Below are positions 26,665 through 36,258 of a stretch of 61,470 bases of DNA, one piece after another. Both the position numbers and the translations under genes were made by a program. Positions within the stretch are counted from its first letter, which is position 1. Each line of letters opens with the position of its first letter. The stretch covers positions 79,876 through 141,345 of the forward strand of contig JAEUHE010000236.1 of assembly GCA_016793885.1 (NCBI GenBank), in the 5' to 3' direction. The notes below the pieces were generated by a model. That model was given only the letters and a program-made list of their open reading frames with translations. It did no database searches and was not told the DNA's origin. This DNA comes from Verrucomicrobiales bacterium. Lineage in GTDB: Bacteria; Verrucomicrobiota; Verrucomicrobiia; Limisphaerales; UBA11320.

Positions 26665-27237
26665 ATGTCCGCGGCCTCGCCCATGAAACCTCGAACTCAA
26701 GCGTTTAGCCGAAACTCCTCGATGTTGAGGGGCGCCTGGCTGGCGCTCCTGGGGTGTTTCTCGGCTACCGTGCTGTGGGCCCAGGACAAACCTACGGAAA
26801 CCCCGGCGGGTGGTGCTGGGGTGGTTGTGGCACCCATAACGGCCGGGGCTGGCCGAGTCGTTGAGTTTCAGAACGGCTCGGTGCTGCAGCCCGGAGACTC
26901 CTTGATTCCCAGCGCTGTTCGCCCCAGCCGAGGCGAGCAACAGCCCGTATCGGCGGAGATTCGAGCGCAACTGCTCAAGTTTGAATCTGCTCGGGACGCC
27001 TACCTCAAGCGCCAGAAGGAGCTCACGCAGCAGTTGAAGGGGGCGGGCGAGGATCAGCGGAAGGCGGTGCGCGATCAGCTCAAGGGGCTCCGCGAACAGT
27101 GGCTGGAGCAATCCCTGCAGTTCCGCCGCGAAGCCCGCAGTCGCATCGCCGACCTCAAGACGGAACTCCCACAGTTCGAAGCCCTGAAGGGTAACAAACC
27201 CGCGCTGGACACCAAGCCCGACCGGCGGCTGAAATAG
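26665..27237 (+). CDS. Exported coiled-coil protein of unknown function
   Basis: A 190-residue protein with a hydrophobic leader (RGAWLALLGCFSATVLWAQ, about residues 22-40). ATG starts at 26683 or 26722 would give a shorter leader. The mature part has a Gly/Ala-rich region and then a charged helical segment (about 95-175) with QLLKFESARDAYLKRQKELT and further Glu/Arg/Gln-rich repeats, probably a coiled coil. It ends 4 bases before the frame of the next gene, so it is likely co-transcribed with the outer-membrane barrel candidate and the histidine kinase. No family is recognised. Confidence 0.7.
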   Translation: MSAASPMKPRTQAFSRNSSMLRGAWLALLGCFSATVLWAQDKPTETPAGGAGVVVAPITAGAGRVVEFQNGSVLQPGDSLIPSAVRPSRGEQQPVSAEIRAQLLKFESARDAYLKRQKELTQQLKGAGEDQRKAVRDQLKGLREQWLEQSLQFRREARSRIADLKTELPQFEALKGNKPALDTKPDRRLK

Positions 27238-27250
27238 GCCCTTGGTCCGG

Positions 27251-28462
27251 ATGTCGCCAGCCCTGCTCAGCCCCACCTGGAATCGTGCTCCTGCCGCCCA
27301 GGATGTGGCCGGTTGCTTCCAGCTCTCGAAGAGTATTCTCCGCCTGCTTCTCTGGTCACTGCTGATCTCGTTCCCGGCCGTTCTTCGATCGGATCCCCGG
27401 TCTCCAACGAATGCCTCCCCGGATTTCTCCTTGCTCCTCCCGGTTTGGAACCCTTTTTACACCGTGGGCGTCGGGGCAGGCTTCAAGGACAACCTGCTCC
27501 TCTCCCACGCCGATCGCGAGCCCAGCGGTTTCGTCTCGATCACAGGGGATTTCACGCTCTGGCGCCGTCCGATCGACGATGGACGGGAGTTTCAGTGGGT
27601 TGTGAATGCCGTGGATCGCAGATACTGGTCCGATCGGCGCGTCGACCATGAGGACTGGGCCTTCAGTCGGGCTCGATACCTTCACGATTTGGGAGCAGCT
27701 TGGGCTTGGGTGACGGACTTGGATCTCAGTTACTTTGATGTGGCGGTGGACCTGACCTATGTCGAGTCAGTGCCGCTCGGGGCTCAACTCAGAGGCGGCT
27801 CGGTGGGCGGACTAACTGGACTTCGTCGGAAGTGGGACTCGGGCGATTGGCTGCAGTTCAACCCGTTGGCTTCCAGAACCTGGCTCTCCGGGGGATTCGA
27901 TGCCTACAGCGAGTTCGGTGGAGCGCTGGGCTACCATCATCCCTATGGACACAAGTCGGACTGGCACGCCGATTATTCCCTCAGGCTGCGGCGGTATGAT
28001 CGTCGAGGGGTCGTCGACTTGTCCGGTCGAGAACAGCTGGAGACCGAGCTTCGTTACCTCCGCCACGATGTCTCCTGGGCGCTGCGTCACTACTGGGATC
28101 AACGACGTCGGTGGCGGACGACCACCAAGCTGAGCGGCTTGGCCTCTTTTGACAATGGGTCTGGCTACTTCAGCTACTGGAGAGCCGCCCTCACCGAGCA
28201 GTTGGAGTATCAGGCATCTCACTGGAGCGTTCGGATGGAGGCGGGGGTCGCGCACTACGAATTTCCCCGACAGCGGCTCGTGACGGGTGGGGAGGAGAGC
28301 CGTCGGCGCTCGGATCTGGTCTTGGGGCTTCGCGTGGAGCGGAGGCTGGGCAGGCTAGTCAAGCTGATGTTGGAGTATAATTGGGACGGCGCGGTGGCCA
28401 ATGACCAGTTGGAGGCGTACGGTGCCAACACGATCCAAGGCGGCGTGGCGTTGGATTTTTGA
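27251..28462 (+). CDS. Predicted outer-membrane beta-barrel protein
   Basis: About 403 residues. A hydrophobic leader (LRLLLWSLLISFPAVLRS) is followed by many short alternating strands rich in Trp, Tyr and Arg (for example FYTVGVGAGFKDNLLLS, RTWLSGGFDAYSEFG, SLRLRRYDRRG). The final residues GGVALDF end in phenylalanine, the usual mark of an outer-membrane barrel. It lies between the coiled-coil protein and a histidine kinase, whose ATG follows the stop directly, so it may be a pore or surface sensor input. No named family is recognised. Confidence 0.72.
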   Translation: MSPALLSPTWNRAPAAQDVAGCFQLSKSILRLLLWSLLISFPAVLRSDPRSPTNASPDFSLLLPVWNPFYTVGVGAGFKDNLLLSHADREPSGFVSITGDFTLWRRPIDDGREFQWVVNAVDRRYWSDRRVDHEDWAFSRARYLHDLGAAWAWVTDLDLSYFDVAVDLTYVESVPLGAQLRGGSVGGLTGLRRKWDSGDWLQFNPLASRTWLSGGFDAYSEFGGALGYHHPYGHKSDWHADYSLRLRRYDRRGVVDLSGREQLETELRYLRHDVSWALRHYWDQRRRWRTTTKLSGLASFDNGSGYFSYWRAALTEQLEYQASHWSVRMEAGVAHYEFPRQRLVTGGEESRRRSDLVLGLRVERRLGRLVKLMLEYNWDGAVANDQLEAYGANTIQGGVALDF

Positions 28463-29914
28463 ATGACTGCAACAGACTCAACAGTTCCGGATCTAGGTGC
28501 GGCACCCTCGGCCTGGAGGACCTCCCCCTGGCTGCCTGCGCTCGTCATTCTGAGCGCTCTGGCAATCCTGGGGGGATCGATAGCCCTGGTTCGACATCAG
28601 CTCCGAGCTCGGATCCGGGAACAGATTCTGACTCGGGACGGCACGGTCCTACACGCTGTGACCTTGCTGCCCCAGTACGACTCCGACCTGGACGACGCCG
28701 AGTTTGCCTCCATCGCCGATCCGGCCAACCAGCTCACCCTCATCTTGCGGACATCGCGTCTCCGCGGCGTTCTGGCCGCTCGGCTTTTCGACGCTTCGGG
28801 ACTTTTCGTTCAGTCTTTTCCAGCTAATGTGGAGGAGGATATTCTTCTGCCTGAACAACTGGAGACACTTCAGTCCCTTCGTCCTTCCTGCATGTTTTAT
28901 CCCTCCGTGCCGCCTTCCGCCATGTGGCTCACCTCGCCCGTGACTCGTCCCTCGGCCGAGGAAAGGGCTCCGGTGTTGGAGGTGAACATTCCGTTGCACG
29001 AGCCGGGTGGCTCGCAGCTTCTGGGAGTGGCGCAATTCCTAATTGATGGCACCGGCATGGCCGCCGAGTTTGAGAGGCTCGATCGCTACCTTGCCCAGCA
29101 GGCCCTTCTTTACTTCGGTGTCGGGGGCAGCTTGCTTGGGTTGGTGATCGGTCTCTCCTTCCATCAGCTGCGGAAATCGGCTCGACTCTTGGAACAGCGC
29201 TCCAGGGATCTTCTTCAAGTCAATCGTGAGCTGGTCATGAGTGCCAAGACCTCGGCTGTAGGTGCGGTCACCTCGCACCTGATTCACGAGCTGAAGAATC
29301 CACTGAGCGGCCTCCACGGATTCCTCGCGTCCTGCGTCCGCAACGGCGCAGGTTCTGCGACCTCCGAGGACTGGACGGACGCCGTCTCGGCCGCTCGCCG
29401 GATGCAAGCCACCATCCAGGAGATTGTGACGTTGCTGCGGGAGGAGCAGTCGGGGTTGCACTACTCGCTCTCGTTAACCGAGATGTCGAACATGGTGGTG
29501 CAACGACTCTCCACGCAAGCCAGTGACAAGCGTGTTGCCTTGGCGGTTCAGATTCGAAACGACTGCGAGCTGCCTGGGCGAATTGCCAACTTGGTGGTGC
29601 TGATTCTGGTCAACTTGGGACGGAACGCCATTCAGGCGTCACCGGCGGACACCGGCGTGCTTCTGGAGTTCGATGGGGCCAAGGCTGGAGGCGAGTTCTG
29701 CGTTCAGGACTCCGGCGATGGATTTCGAAAGGAGGAGGCGGATCGTCTCTTTCATCCGCGTGCCTCGACGCATGAAGGCGGCACTGGCATTGGGTTGGCC
29801 ATCTGCAAGCAGTTGGCCAATCACTTGGCGGCTTCCTTGGAATTGGAGGAGAAGTCTGGGGTGGGATGCCGGTTCATCCTGCGGCTCACGAGTCCGGATC
29901 CTTCGCCTCGCTGA
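28463..29914 (+). CDS. Membrane sensor histidine kinase
   Basis: A 483-residue protein with a first transmembrane helix (about 22-45), an extracytoplasmic sensor domain (about 46-210) and a second helix (about 215-236). The kinase core has the H-box SHLIHELKNPLSG with H275, N-box LVNLGRNAIQASP and glycine boxes DSGDGF and GGTGIGLAICKQLA. The sensor region has no recognised fold. ATG at 28463 follows the stop of the barrel gene immediately, so translation is coupled. The convergent gene just downstream encodes a receiver-domain protein and is a likely partner. Confidence 0.9.
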   Translation: MTATDSTVPDLGAAPSAWRTSPWLPALVILSALAILGGSIALVRHQLRARIREQILTRDGTVLHAVTLLPQYDSDLDDAEFASIADPANQLTLILRTSRLRGVLAARLFDASGLFVQSFPANVEEDILLPEQLETLQSLRPSCMFYPSVPPSAMWLTSPVTRPSAEERAPVLEVNIPLHEPGGSQLLGVAQFLIDGTGMAAEFERLDRYLAQQALLYFGVGGSLLGLVIGLSFHQLRKSARLLEQRSRDLLQVNRELVMSAKTSAVGAVTSHLIHELKNPLSGLHGFLASCVRNGAGSATSEDWTDAVSAARRMQATIQEIVTLLREEQSGLHYSLSLTEMSNMVVQRLSTQASDKRVALAVQIRNDCELPGRIANLVVLILVNLGRNAIQASPADTGVLLEFDGAKAGGEFCVQDSGDGFRKEEADRLFHPRASTHEGGTGIGLAICKQLANHLAASLELEEKSGVGCRFILRLTSPDPSPR

Positions 29915-29955
29915 GATCGGCCGAGGGAGGCTTGACCTCAAGCTGTGGCCTGCCC

Positions 29956-30711
29956 TCAGATGCCGACGCGACCTTCGTCGATGGCTTGGCTTGCTTCGAG
30001 GAGGAGCATCTGCCAGCACTTTTGAATAGTTTCGGGAGGGCTCATCCCTGGAATCTTTATTTCTCGAACTCTCCCTTGGTGCCAGCTGAGAATGGTTCCG
30101 AAAGCAGCCTCACCCTCCTTGCCGGATACTTCGGCGTGGACGATGGTCCCGTTCTTGAAGAAAATGCGTCCGGTGTCTCCGTCCGGCCTGGTGAATTCCA
30201 AAGCGGAGCTGCAACGGGAAAGACACTTTAGCTGAACGATGTCCAGCAGCGACAAGCTTTCGAGCACCGCTTGAACTCCAACTCCGGCTGGTTGTTCCGA
30301 CCCCGAAACGCACTTGACGGCTTCGTCCGTTCGATTCTTGTGAAGCTGTATCTCCCGATCGAGTTCCTTGAGATCGATCGGCTTCTCCATGAACCGGATG
30401 ATTCCAAGCCCGGAAGCGCGTTCCCGGTATTCGGGAAGCGGTGTGGCAGTCTGGACGATGACGCGAGCAGTCGATTGAACCATGCGCAGATCGCACAGAA
30501 AATCGATGCCATTCCCATCAGGAAGCATGATATCCAGGATGAAGAAGTCCACCGGCAGCTCGGAGATAAACAGTTGAGCTTCAGCGATGGTCCGGGCTAC
30601 CACGACCTTTTGTTCGGGATAGTTGGTTTTCAACCAGCGTCGAAGATGACCCGACACGATGTCGTTGTCCTCCAGGATCAGCAGGTAGGAATCGCGTTGC
30701 GTTATGGCCAT
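29956..30711 (-). CDS. Receiver-DUF4388 (PATAN-like) response regulator
   Basis: About 251 residues from the ATG at 30711; a start at 30786 would add a Pro/Arg-rich leader. The N-terminal receiver (about 8-125) has the acidic pocket LILEDND, phospho-acceptor D60 in FFILDIMLPD and K110 in RFMEKPID. The C-terminal part (about 150-245) resembles DUF4388, with ESLSLLDIVQLKCLSR, GRIFFKNGTIVHAEV and a later AAFGTILSW. There is no DNA-binding domain, so output is probably protein-protein. DUF4388 is known from gliding-motility and heterocyst-type regulators in other bacteria. The gene faces the histidine kinase gene tail to tail, 41 bases apart. Confidence 0.85.
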   Translation of the reverse strand: MAITQRDSYLLILEDNDIVSGHLRRWLKTNYPEQKVVVARTIAEAQLFISELPVDFFILDIMLPDGNGIDFLCDLRMVQSTARVIVQTATPLPEYRERASGLGIIRFMEKPIDLKELDREIQLHKNRTDEAVKCVSGSEQPAGVGVQAVLESLSLLDIVQLKCLSRCSSALEFTRPDGDTGRIFFKNGTIVHAEVSGKEGEAAFGTILSWHQGRVREIKIPGMSPPETIQKCWQMLLLEASQAIDEGRVGI

Positions 30712-30972
30712 GCGCAGGTACGTGATTCTTCTAAAGAGCGCCGAGAACCAGGCCGGGCGGGCTGGGTCGTGCGGAGCCCTCGCCATGGCAGAGACGCCGT
30801 TATCGACTGTCCTGGTCGATCAGTTTTCATCCCTTAGTTTGGCTCATGTTTACAAGAGGCGGCTGCGGCTATTCTGCAGTTCCTAGTCATCTCTTCGGCA
30901 GACGACGAACTTGCTTAAGCAAAGTTTCTTGAAGGAAGGATACGGGAGCTTCTGACCTGGGCGGCAGTGGCT
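30712..30972. other. Intergenic region upstream of the receiver gene
   Basis: No gene is supported here. It must hold the promoter of the minus-strand receiver gene, but I see no clear motif. RepA copy 4 follows. Confidence 0.4.
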
Positions 30973-31066
30973 TGAACCCGCAGGGTTCACAGACATTAGA
31001 CGGGGGTGCTGGCACCCCCTGACCCGTCAAAAACTCGGAGCATCGCGCAGCGATGCCACCGGCTAT
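30973..31066 (-). repeat. RepA copy 4 (right-half fragment, inverted)
   Basis: GAACCCGCAGGGTTC (30974), GGGGGTGCTGGCACCCCC (31002) and GCATCGCGCAGCGATGCCACCGGC appear in reverse order, so the copy is on the minus strand. It lies downstream of der. Confidence 0.8.
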
Positions 31067-31102
31067 GAATCGGGGTGCTCAACTTCCGTATGAACAAGGG
31101 AT

Positions 31103-32782
31103 TTAGCGGCCTCGACGTGTTCCGCTGGGCCGAGGTTTTGTGCCCTTGCTCTGAGTTTGGGGACGGCTCGATGGAGGGCGGCCCGAGGTGGGGCGAGGTG
31201 AGCCTGGTTTCACCGAGCTGGAAAAAGGTTTAGGCTGACCATAGGCGCCTCTGCCTTTCCCGCTGCTTCGCTGCGAAGCGCGGGCCGATCGGGCCGCGGA
31301 TCTGGGGCGCGAGACAATCCGGTGCATCGGCTTATTGGTGCGCATCGACTCGATGGTCTTGGGCCGCGGCTTCGGCACCAGGAGGATCGGGCAGCCCTCA
31401 TAGCCGAAGGACTGTCGGAGCATGTCGCAAAGATACTTTTTATACTGGGGCGAGAACAGCTCGTCCTTATTGACAAACAGCAGGAAGGTTGGGGGAGTCG
31501 TCCGAACCTGGGTGGCGTAAAAGAACTTGAGCAGATTGCCGGTGCTGCTGATGGGTTGACGTTTTTGAATCGCGTCCTGGAGGGTGCGATTAAGCAAGGC
31601 TGTCGGGATGTTCTGGCGCAATTGCGATGCCACGTAACGTACTGCCTCCAGGAGCCGCTCGAGATTGAATCCAGAATGGGCGGACGTGAAGATGACTGGG
31701 GCATAGTCGAGGAAGAAGAGGCGCTTTTGAACCCACTCGCCGAACTCGCCCAGAGTCGTCATCGCTGTTGGGGCGGTCTTCTCATTGCGATCCTTTCGAT
31801 TCCGCCTCCCGATCTCCTCCTCGCGCGCCTTGCGCACAGATTCTTCGACCAAGTCCCACTTGTTCACCACCACGATGCAGGCTTTGGATTCCTCCACGAT
31901 CTTGTCAGCAATTTTCTTGTCTTGCTCGAGGATGCCGGACTCGGCGTCGACCACCATGACGGCGATGTCGCAGCGTCCGATCGAATCCTCGCTGCGCTTC
32001 ACGCTGAAGAACTCCACCGTATCGTCCACTCGACGGGATTTGCGCATCCCGGCCGTGTCGATCAGCACATAGCGCTGCCGCACGCCATCGGTGTCGACTT
32101 CGAAGGGCACATCCACTGAATCGCGGGTGGTGCCGGGAATGGGGCTAACGATCACGCGCTCGGAACGGGTGAGCGCGTTGATGATGGAAGACTTGCCAAC
32201 GTTTGGCCGGCCAACGATCGCCAGCTTGATTACTTCGAGAGCCGCCTCTGGTTCGTGCGGAGCCCTGGCCTCCGCCTTTGGAACCAATTTCAGGGCTTCC
32301 GTCATCAGTGCCGGAATGCCCAAGCCATGGATGGCGCTGACGGCGAAAATACGATCAAATCCCAGCGAGGAGAATTCCGCGGCGCCGGCTTCGGATCGGG
32401 AGTCGTCGGTCTTATTGACCGCCACAAAGATGGGCTTGCCACAACGTCGCAAGCGTTGGGCGACCTCCTCGTCGAGCGGGACCACGCCCTCCCGCACGTT
32501 GACCACCATGATGATCAGGTGTGCGGACTGGATGGCCAGGTCCACCTGATCCACCGCGGCTTTGACGATCACGTCAGTCGAGGTCTCCCCCCGGAGCAGC
32601 CCAATGCCGCCGGTATCGATCAGGGTGAAGGGGTTTCCCTGCCATTCGAGTTCGGCGGTGATTCGGTCGCGGGTCACCCCTGGTTGATCATGCACGATCG
32701 CGATCCGCCGCCCGGCAATACGGTTGAAGAGCGCTGATTTGCCCACATTGGGCCGTCCCACGATAGCTATGATTCCCGACAT
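31103..32782 (-). CDS. der: GTPase Der (EngA), with a basic C-terminal extension
   Basis: 559 residues from the ATG at 32782. Two tandem GTPase domains each carry GRPNVGKS (about residues 8-15 and near 190), PGVTRDR/PGTTRDS switch I, DTGGIG and DTAGMR, and NKTD/NKWD. The KH-like C-terminal domain follows. Der is needed for large ribosomal subunit assembly. After about residue 485 there is an unusual tail of about 70 residues, rich in Arg, Ser, Pro and Gly, which most Der proteins lack; it could bind rRNA. The cytochrome/DUF1553 gene ends 44 bases upstream on the same strand. Confidence 0.95.
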   Translation of the reverse strand: MSGIIAIVGRPNVGKSALFNRIAGRRIAIVHDQPGVTRDRITAELEWQGNPFTLIDTGGIGLLRGETSTDVIVKAAVDQVDLAIQSAHLIIMVVNVREGVVPLDEEVAQRLRRCGKPIFVAVNKTDDSRSEAGAAEFSSLGFDRIFAVSAIHGLGIPALMTEALKLVPKAEARAPHEPEAALEVIKLAIVGRPNVGKSSIINALTRSERVIVSPIPGTTRDSVDVPFEVDTDGVRQRYVLIDTAGMRKSRRVDDTVEFFSVKRSEDSIGRCDIAVMVVDAESGILEQDKKIADKIVEESKACIVVVNKWDLVEESVRKAREEEIGRRNRKDRNEKTAPTAMTTLGEFGEWVQKRLFFLDYAPVIFTSAHSGFNLERLLEAVRYVASQLRQNIPTALLNRTLQDAIQKRQPISSTGNLLKFFYATQVRTTPPTFLLFVNKDELFSPQYKKYLCDMLRQSFGYEGCPILLVPKPRPKTIESMRTNKPMHRIVSRPRSAARSARASQRSSGKGRGAYGQPKPFSSSVKPGSPRPTSGRPPSSRPQTQSKGTKPRPSGTRRGR

Positions 32783-32826
32783 GGACACAGCATGGGCAAC
32801 CTGGGTCCTCCCGGCAAAGCAAATTG

Positions 32827-35800
32827 TTAGTCCACGAAGAACGTCTCGTTGGCGAGGAGCAGCACCTGGGCATACTTCTCCAGCGCACTGAGCCCCTTCT
32901 GCTTCGGAGGCAGAGGGCCGCCGAAGTCCTCTTTGGCCTGCCATCGCGACCGTTGGCTGGGCTCCTTAGCATCGGAATTGGATGCCCCCGTGTATTTCAA
33001 GCGTGGGATCCACTGGAAGGAATCGAAGCTCTCATTCTCCCGGGCGTCGGTGACAAAGTCGATGGTGTCGCCTTCCTTGACTTTGATCCTTTCCAGGATG
33101 GTGTTGGTGCTGGAGTGATACGCCGTCCATTCGCCCAGTTTGCGTTGGCCGTTCAGGAGAACGGTGGCTCGGACTCCGTCACCCTGTTCGCTGGGGTGGT
33201 TCAGCTCGCCTTTGAAATGCAGTGTCCCGGCGCGTGGCGCAGTCCACCGGCGCACGGCGGCAAACCCCGGATTCTTGCCGGGATGGCCGCCTTCGGCATT
33301 CAATAGCACCCAGCCCAATTTGGAATCGGGCAGTTCCTTGCCGCCTTGCCAGGAGTAGTTGTTAAAATGAGGCAGTGGGGTGAATTTTTCCAGCTTGCCC
33401 GAGGTGAGTTCGATGGAGCCGTAGCCGTATTGCCAGGCTGGGATCTCCGGGGGCGGTTCGCTCGCAGGCTGCTTTAAGAACTCCTTACCCCATCGGATCT
33501 CTTCCGGCTCCGGGCTGCGCTGATAGATCAGGGCGTACAGGTGGCGGATTTGCGCCTCCTCGCCCGACACCTTCTTGAAGTCCTCGCGTTCCACCACCCC
33601 TCGAGCTTTGTCGACCACGAACGGGCTGTTCATCAGAAAGAGCGCCTGCTGCGGAACGGTGGTGCTGAAGCGTTGGGAGCTGCTCGTGTCGGGGCTGGCG
33701 AAATCGAAAGTCCTAAACAGTCCAGGCAGATTCTGTCGTTCCACAAATCCATAGACGGTGCGCTTGGTGGCGAAGGGTTCGGTGGTGATATCCACCGGTT
33801 GCCCTCCTCCGTTGCGGTCCAACTTTCCAGAGAGATCGAGCAGTGTGTCGCGCATGGACTCGAAATCCAGGCGTCGCCGATTCTGCTTCCAGTAGAGCTG
33901 GTTTCCGGGGTCCGCCTTGACCGCTGGCGGACGATCGTCGCTCGATTGCTGATAGGCGGAGGACAGCATCAGCAGTCGATGCAGCTTTTTCACCGACCAG
34001 CCTTCTTTGATGAACGTGGATGCCAAAAAGTCCAACAGCTCTGGGTGGCTGGGCGGATCGGATCGCAAACCAAAGTCGCTGGGAGTTCGAGCCAATGGGG
34101 TGCCGAAATGATAATTCCACACACGGTTCACCCACACCCGAGCCGTGAGCGGATTGTCGGGGCTGGCGATGGCCTCGGCCATCTCGAGACGGCCGCTGCC
34201 TTTCTGGAATGGCCGTCGGTCGGGACCGCTCAGGACCTCCAGGAACTGCCGGGGCACTTTCTCGCCCGGATTTCCTGGGTTGCCCCGCTTAAACACCACC
34301 GGTTCATGCGGCTTGTCGTTGTCCATCATCGCCATGGCCCGGGGTGGAGCTCCGGCATGAACTGCGTCGAGCTCATCGATCTTCCGCTGAAGCGCGCGAA
34401 GTTTCTGCTGCACGGGGGTCGGGAATAGCCGGTGGAGCTCGTCCGGATTCAGCACCAGGGGATTCTCTTTCGAGGCCAGCAACTCCTGAACTTCGGGGAG
34501 GGGTGAACCAGTTATTGAGTTGGTGGCGCCCTTCACGTCGGCCAAACGCTTGAAGCACTCATTGTATCGGTCGGCCACCTCCCTCAAACTTTTAGGCGGC
34601 GCGCTGGTCATCCAATAGTCGGAGGAGGGGCCAGTTAGTGATGCTTTAAGCTGGTTGGCCAACAGCGCCTTCGACGCCTCGGCGAAATTGGTGTCGGATA
34701 AGGAGCTGAAAGCAAACCAGCTGATCAACGCCGCCGGCGGCTGCTTGGACCAGGCTTCATACCGCTCCCGAAACTTGTTGGCCACGACTGGCTCGAGTTT
34801 GCGTTCCCGGGCCAGCTTTTCCTTGGCCTCGCCGTCGCTGAGCTTGCTGGCATCCCGCGCCACCAGCAAGTAGTCACCAAACTGGGCGGTGACCTTGCGC
34901 AGAGCCTCGGCGTCCTGCTCCTCCCGATACTTGGCTCGTTCATCCAGACGTTTTTTGCGCTCTTCCACGTACTGGGGGTACTCTTTGGGTAGGGCCGATT
35001 TACCCAACAGGGGCTTTTCGGCGGGCTCGTGGGAGCTGGCGAACACGCCGTACAGCGAATAATAGTCTTTGATCGAAATCGGATCCGACTTGTGGTCGTG
35101 GCACCGCGCGCATCCCACTGTCAGGCCCATCATGCCACGCATGACTACGTCAATTCGGTCATCGATGATGTCGGCCTGGTTATTCAGAAAACGTCGACCC
35201 AGGGTCAGGAACCCCATGGCGGCCAAGGCGCGTTTGTCCTCGCCGGGAGTGAGCTGGTCTGCAGCCAGCTGCTCCTTCAGAAAGCGGTCGTAGGGCAGAT
35301 CTTCATTGAAGGCCCGAATGACGTAATCGCGATAGGTGTAGGAGTACGGATAGCGGCGCTCCTCCTCGAAAACATAACCCTTCGTGTCCGCATAGCGGGC
35401 GATATCGAGCCAGTACCGAGACCAGCGCTCTCCATAGGCGGGGGAATCCAGCAGTTGGTCGATGACCCGGCGGAAGGCGTCGGGTGACTTGTCGTTGAGA
35501 AACCGTTCGACCTCGGTTGGCGACGGAGGAAGCCCGGTCAGGTCGAAGAACGCGCGACGGATGAGCGTTCGGCGATCGGCCTGGGGAGAAAGCTTCAGTC
35601 CCTTCGGCTCCAAGCGTGCCAGCAGGAAAGCATCGACTGCGGTTTGGATCTGGGACTGGTTTTTGACGGCGGGGACTGGGGGCGAGACGATGGGTTTGAA
35701 CGCCCAGTGAGACTTGGGATCCACCGCGGCGCTAGCCTTGTGAACCGCTCCCGTTCGGGGATCCGGAGCCCCCATCTTGACCCAGGCCTCCAGGTTCTGG

Positions 35801-36168
35801 ATTTGCGGAGCCGGGAGCTTTTTGTCCTTCGGTGGCATCTGGAGGTGTTCGTCGCCGTAGCGCACGGCCTTGATGAGGAGGCTGTGTTCCGGATCCCCGG
35901 GCACAATGGCCGGTCCATTTTCGCCGCCTTTGCGCAGTCCGGCTGAGGTTTCCAGGTTCAGTCCGCCCTTGATGCCTTTTTCAGCCTGGGAGCTATGACA
36001 GGCGTAGCAGTTCTCCACGAGGATTGGCCGAATTTCCTTTTCGAAGAATTCGATGCCCGCGTGGGCGTCGGGCGACGCGGCGAAGGCCCCTCCCGCGCGG
36101 GTGAGCAAGAGTACCCAAGCGAGGGAGAGAGATAGATACTGAGAGACTGCTGCCTGATTTGAGTTCAT
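32827..36168 (-). CDS. PSCyt1-DUF1549-DUF1553 (PSD1) planctomycete-type cytochrome protein
   Basis: A 1,113-residue exported protein. A signal peptide (about 10-30) precedes a cytochrome-c-like domain with CYACHSS (residues about 54-60). A DUF1549 region (about 180-400) follows, with FFDLTGLPPSPTEVERFL, RYWLDIARYADTKGY and a second haem-type CARCHDHKSDPI site. DUF1553 (about 630-880) has NPLTARVWVNRVWNYHFG and LDFESMRDTLLDLSGKL. A C-terminal beta-rich domain closes it. These proteins are abundant in Planctomycetes and Verrucomicrobia and are thought to act in periplasmic oxidation or polysaccharide degradation, but the reaction is unknown. The usual DUF1501 partner gene is absent here; the neighbours are trpB and der. 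Confidence 0.9.
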   Translation of the reverse strand: MNSNQAAVSQYLSLSLAWVLLLTRAGGAFAASPDAHAGIEFFEKEIRPILVENCYACHSSQAEKGIKGGLNLETSAGLRKGGENGPAIVPGDPEHSLLIKAVRYGDEHLQMPPKDKKLPAPQIQNLEAWVKMGAPDPRTGAVHKASAAVDPKSHWAFKPIVSPPVPAVKNQSQIQTAVDAFLLARLEPKGLKLSPQADRRTLIRRAFFDLTGLPPSPTEVERFLNDKSPDAFRRVIDQLLDSPAYGERWSRYWLDIARYADTKGYVFEEERRYPYSYTYRDYVIRAFNEDLPYDRFLKEQLAADQLTPGEDKRALAAMGFLTLGRRFLNNQADIIDDRIDVVMRGMMGLTVGCARCHDHKSDPISIKDYYSLYGVFASSHEPAEKPLLGKSALPKEYPQYVEERKKRLDERAKYREEQDAEALRKVTAQFGDYLLVARDASKLSDGEAKEKLARERKLEPVVANKFRERYEAWSKQPPAALISWFAFSSLSDTNFAEASKALLANQLKASLTGPSSDYWMTSAPPKSLREVADRYNECFKRLADVKGATNSITGSPLPEVQELLASKENPLVLNPDELHRLFPTPVQQKLRALQRKIDELDAVHAGAPPRAMAMMDNDKPHEPVVFKRGNPGNPGEKVPRQFLEVLSGPDRRPFQKGSGRLEMAEAIASPDNPLTARVWVNRVWNYHFGTPLARTPSDFGLRSDPPSHPELLDFLASTFIKEGWSVKKLHRLLMLSSAYQQSSDDRPPAVKADPGNQLYWKQNRRRLDFESMRDTLLDLSGKLDRNGGGQPVDITTEPFATKRTVYGFVERQNLPGLFRTFDFASPDTSSSQRFSTTVPQQALFLMNSPFVVDKARGVVEREDFKKVSGEEAQIRHLYALIYQRSPEPEEIRWGKEFLKQPASEPPPEIPAWQYGYGSIELTSGKLEKFTPLPHFNNYSWQGGKELPDSKLGWVLLNAEGGHPGKNPGFAAVRRWTAPRAGTLHFKGELNHPSEQGDGVRATVLLNGQRKLGEWTAYHSSTNTILERIKVKEGDTIDFVTDARENESFDSFQWIPRLKYTGASNSDAKEPSQRSRWQAKEDFGGPLPPKQKGLSALEKYAQVLLLANETFFVD

Positions 36169-36258
36169 CTTGCCATCAACCGAGCGTGGAATGACACGCC
36201 TGCCGTCTAAGAAAGACGATCAAAGGCGGCATCCGCTTCAAGCGTTTTGAGGTTAAGG

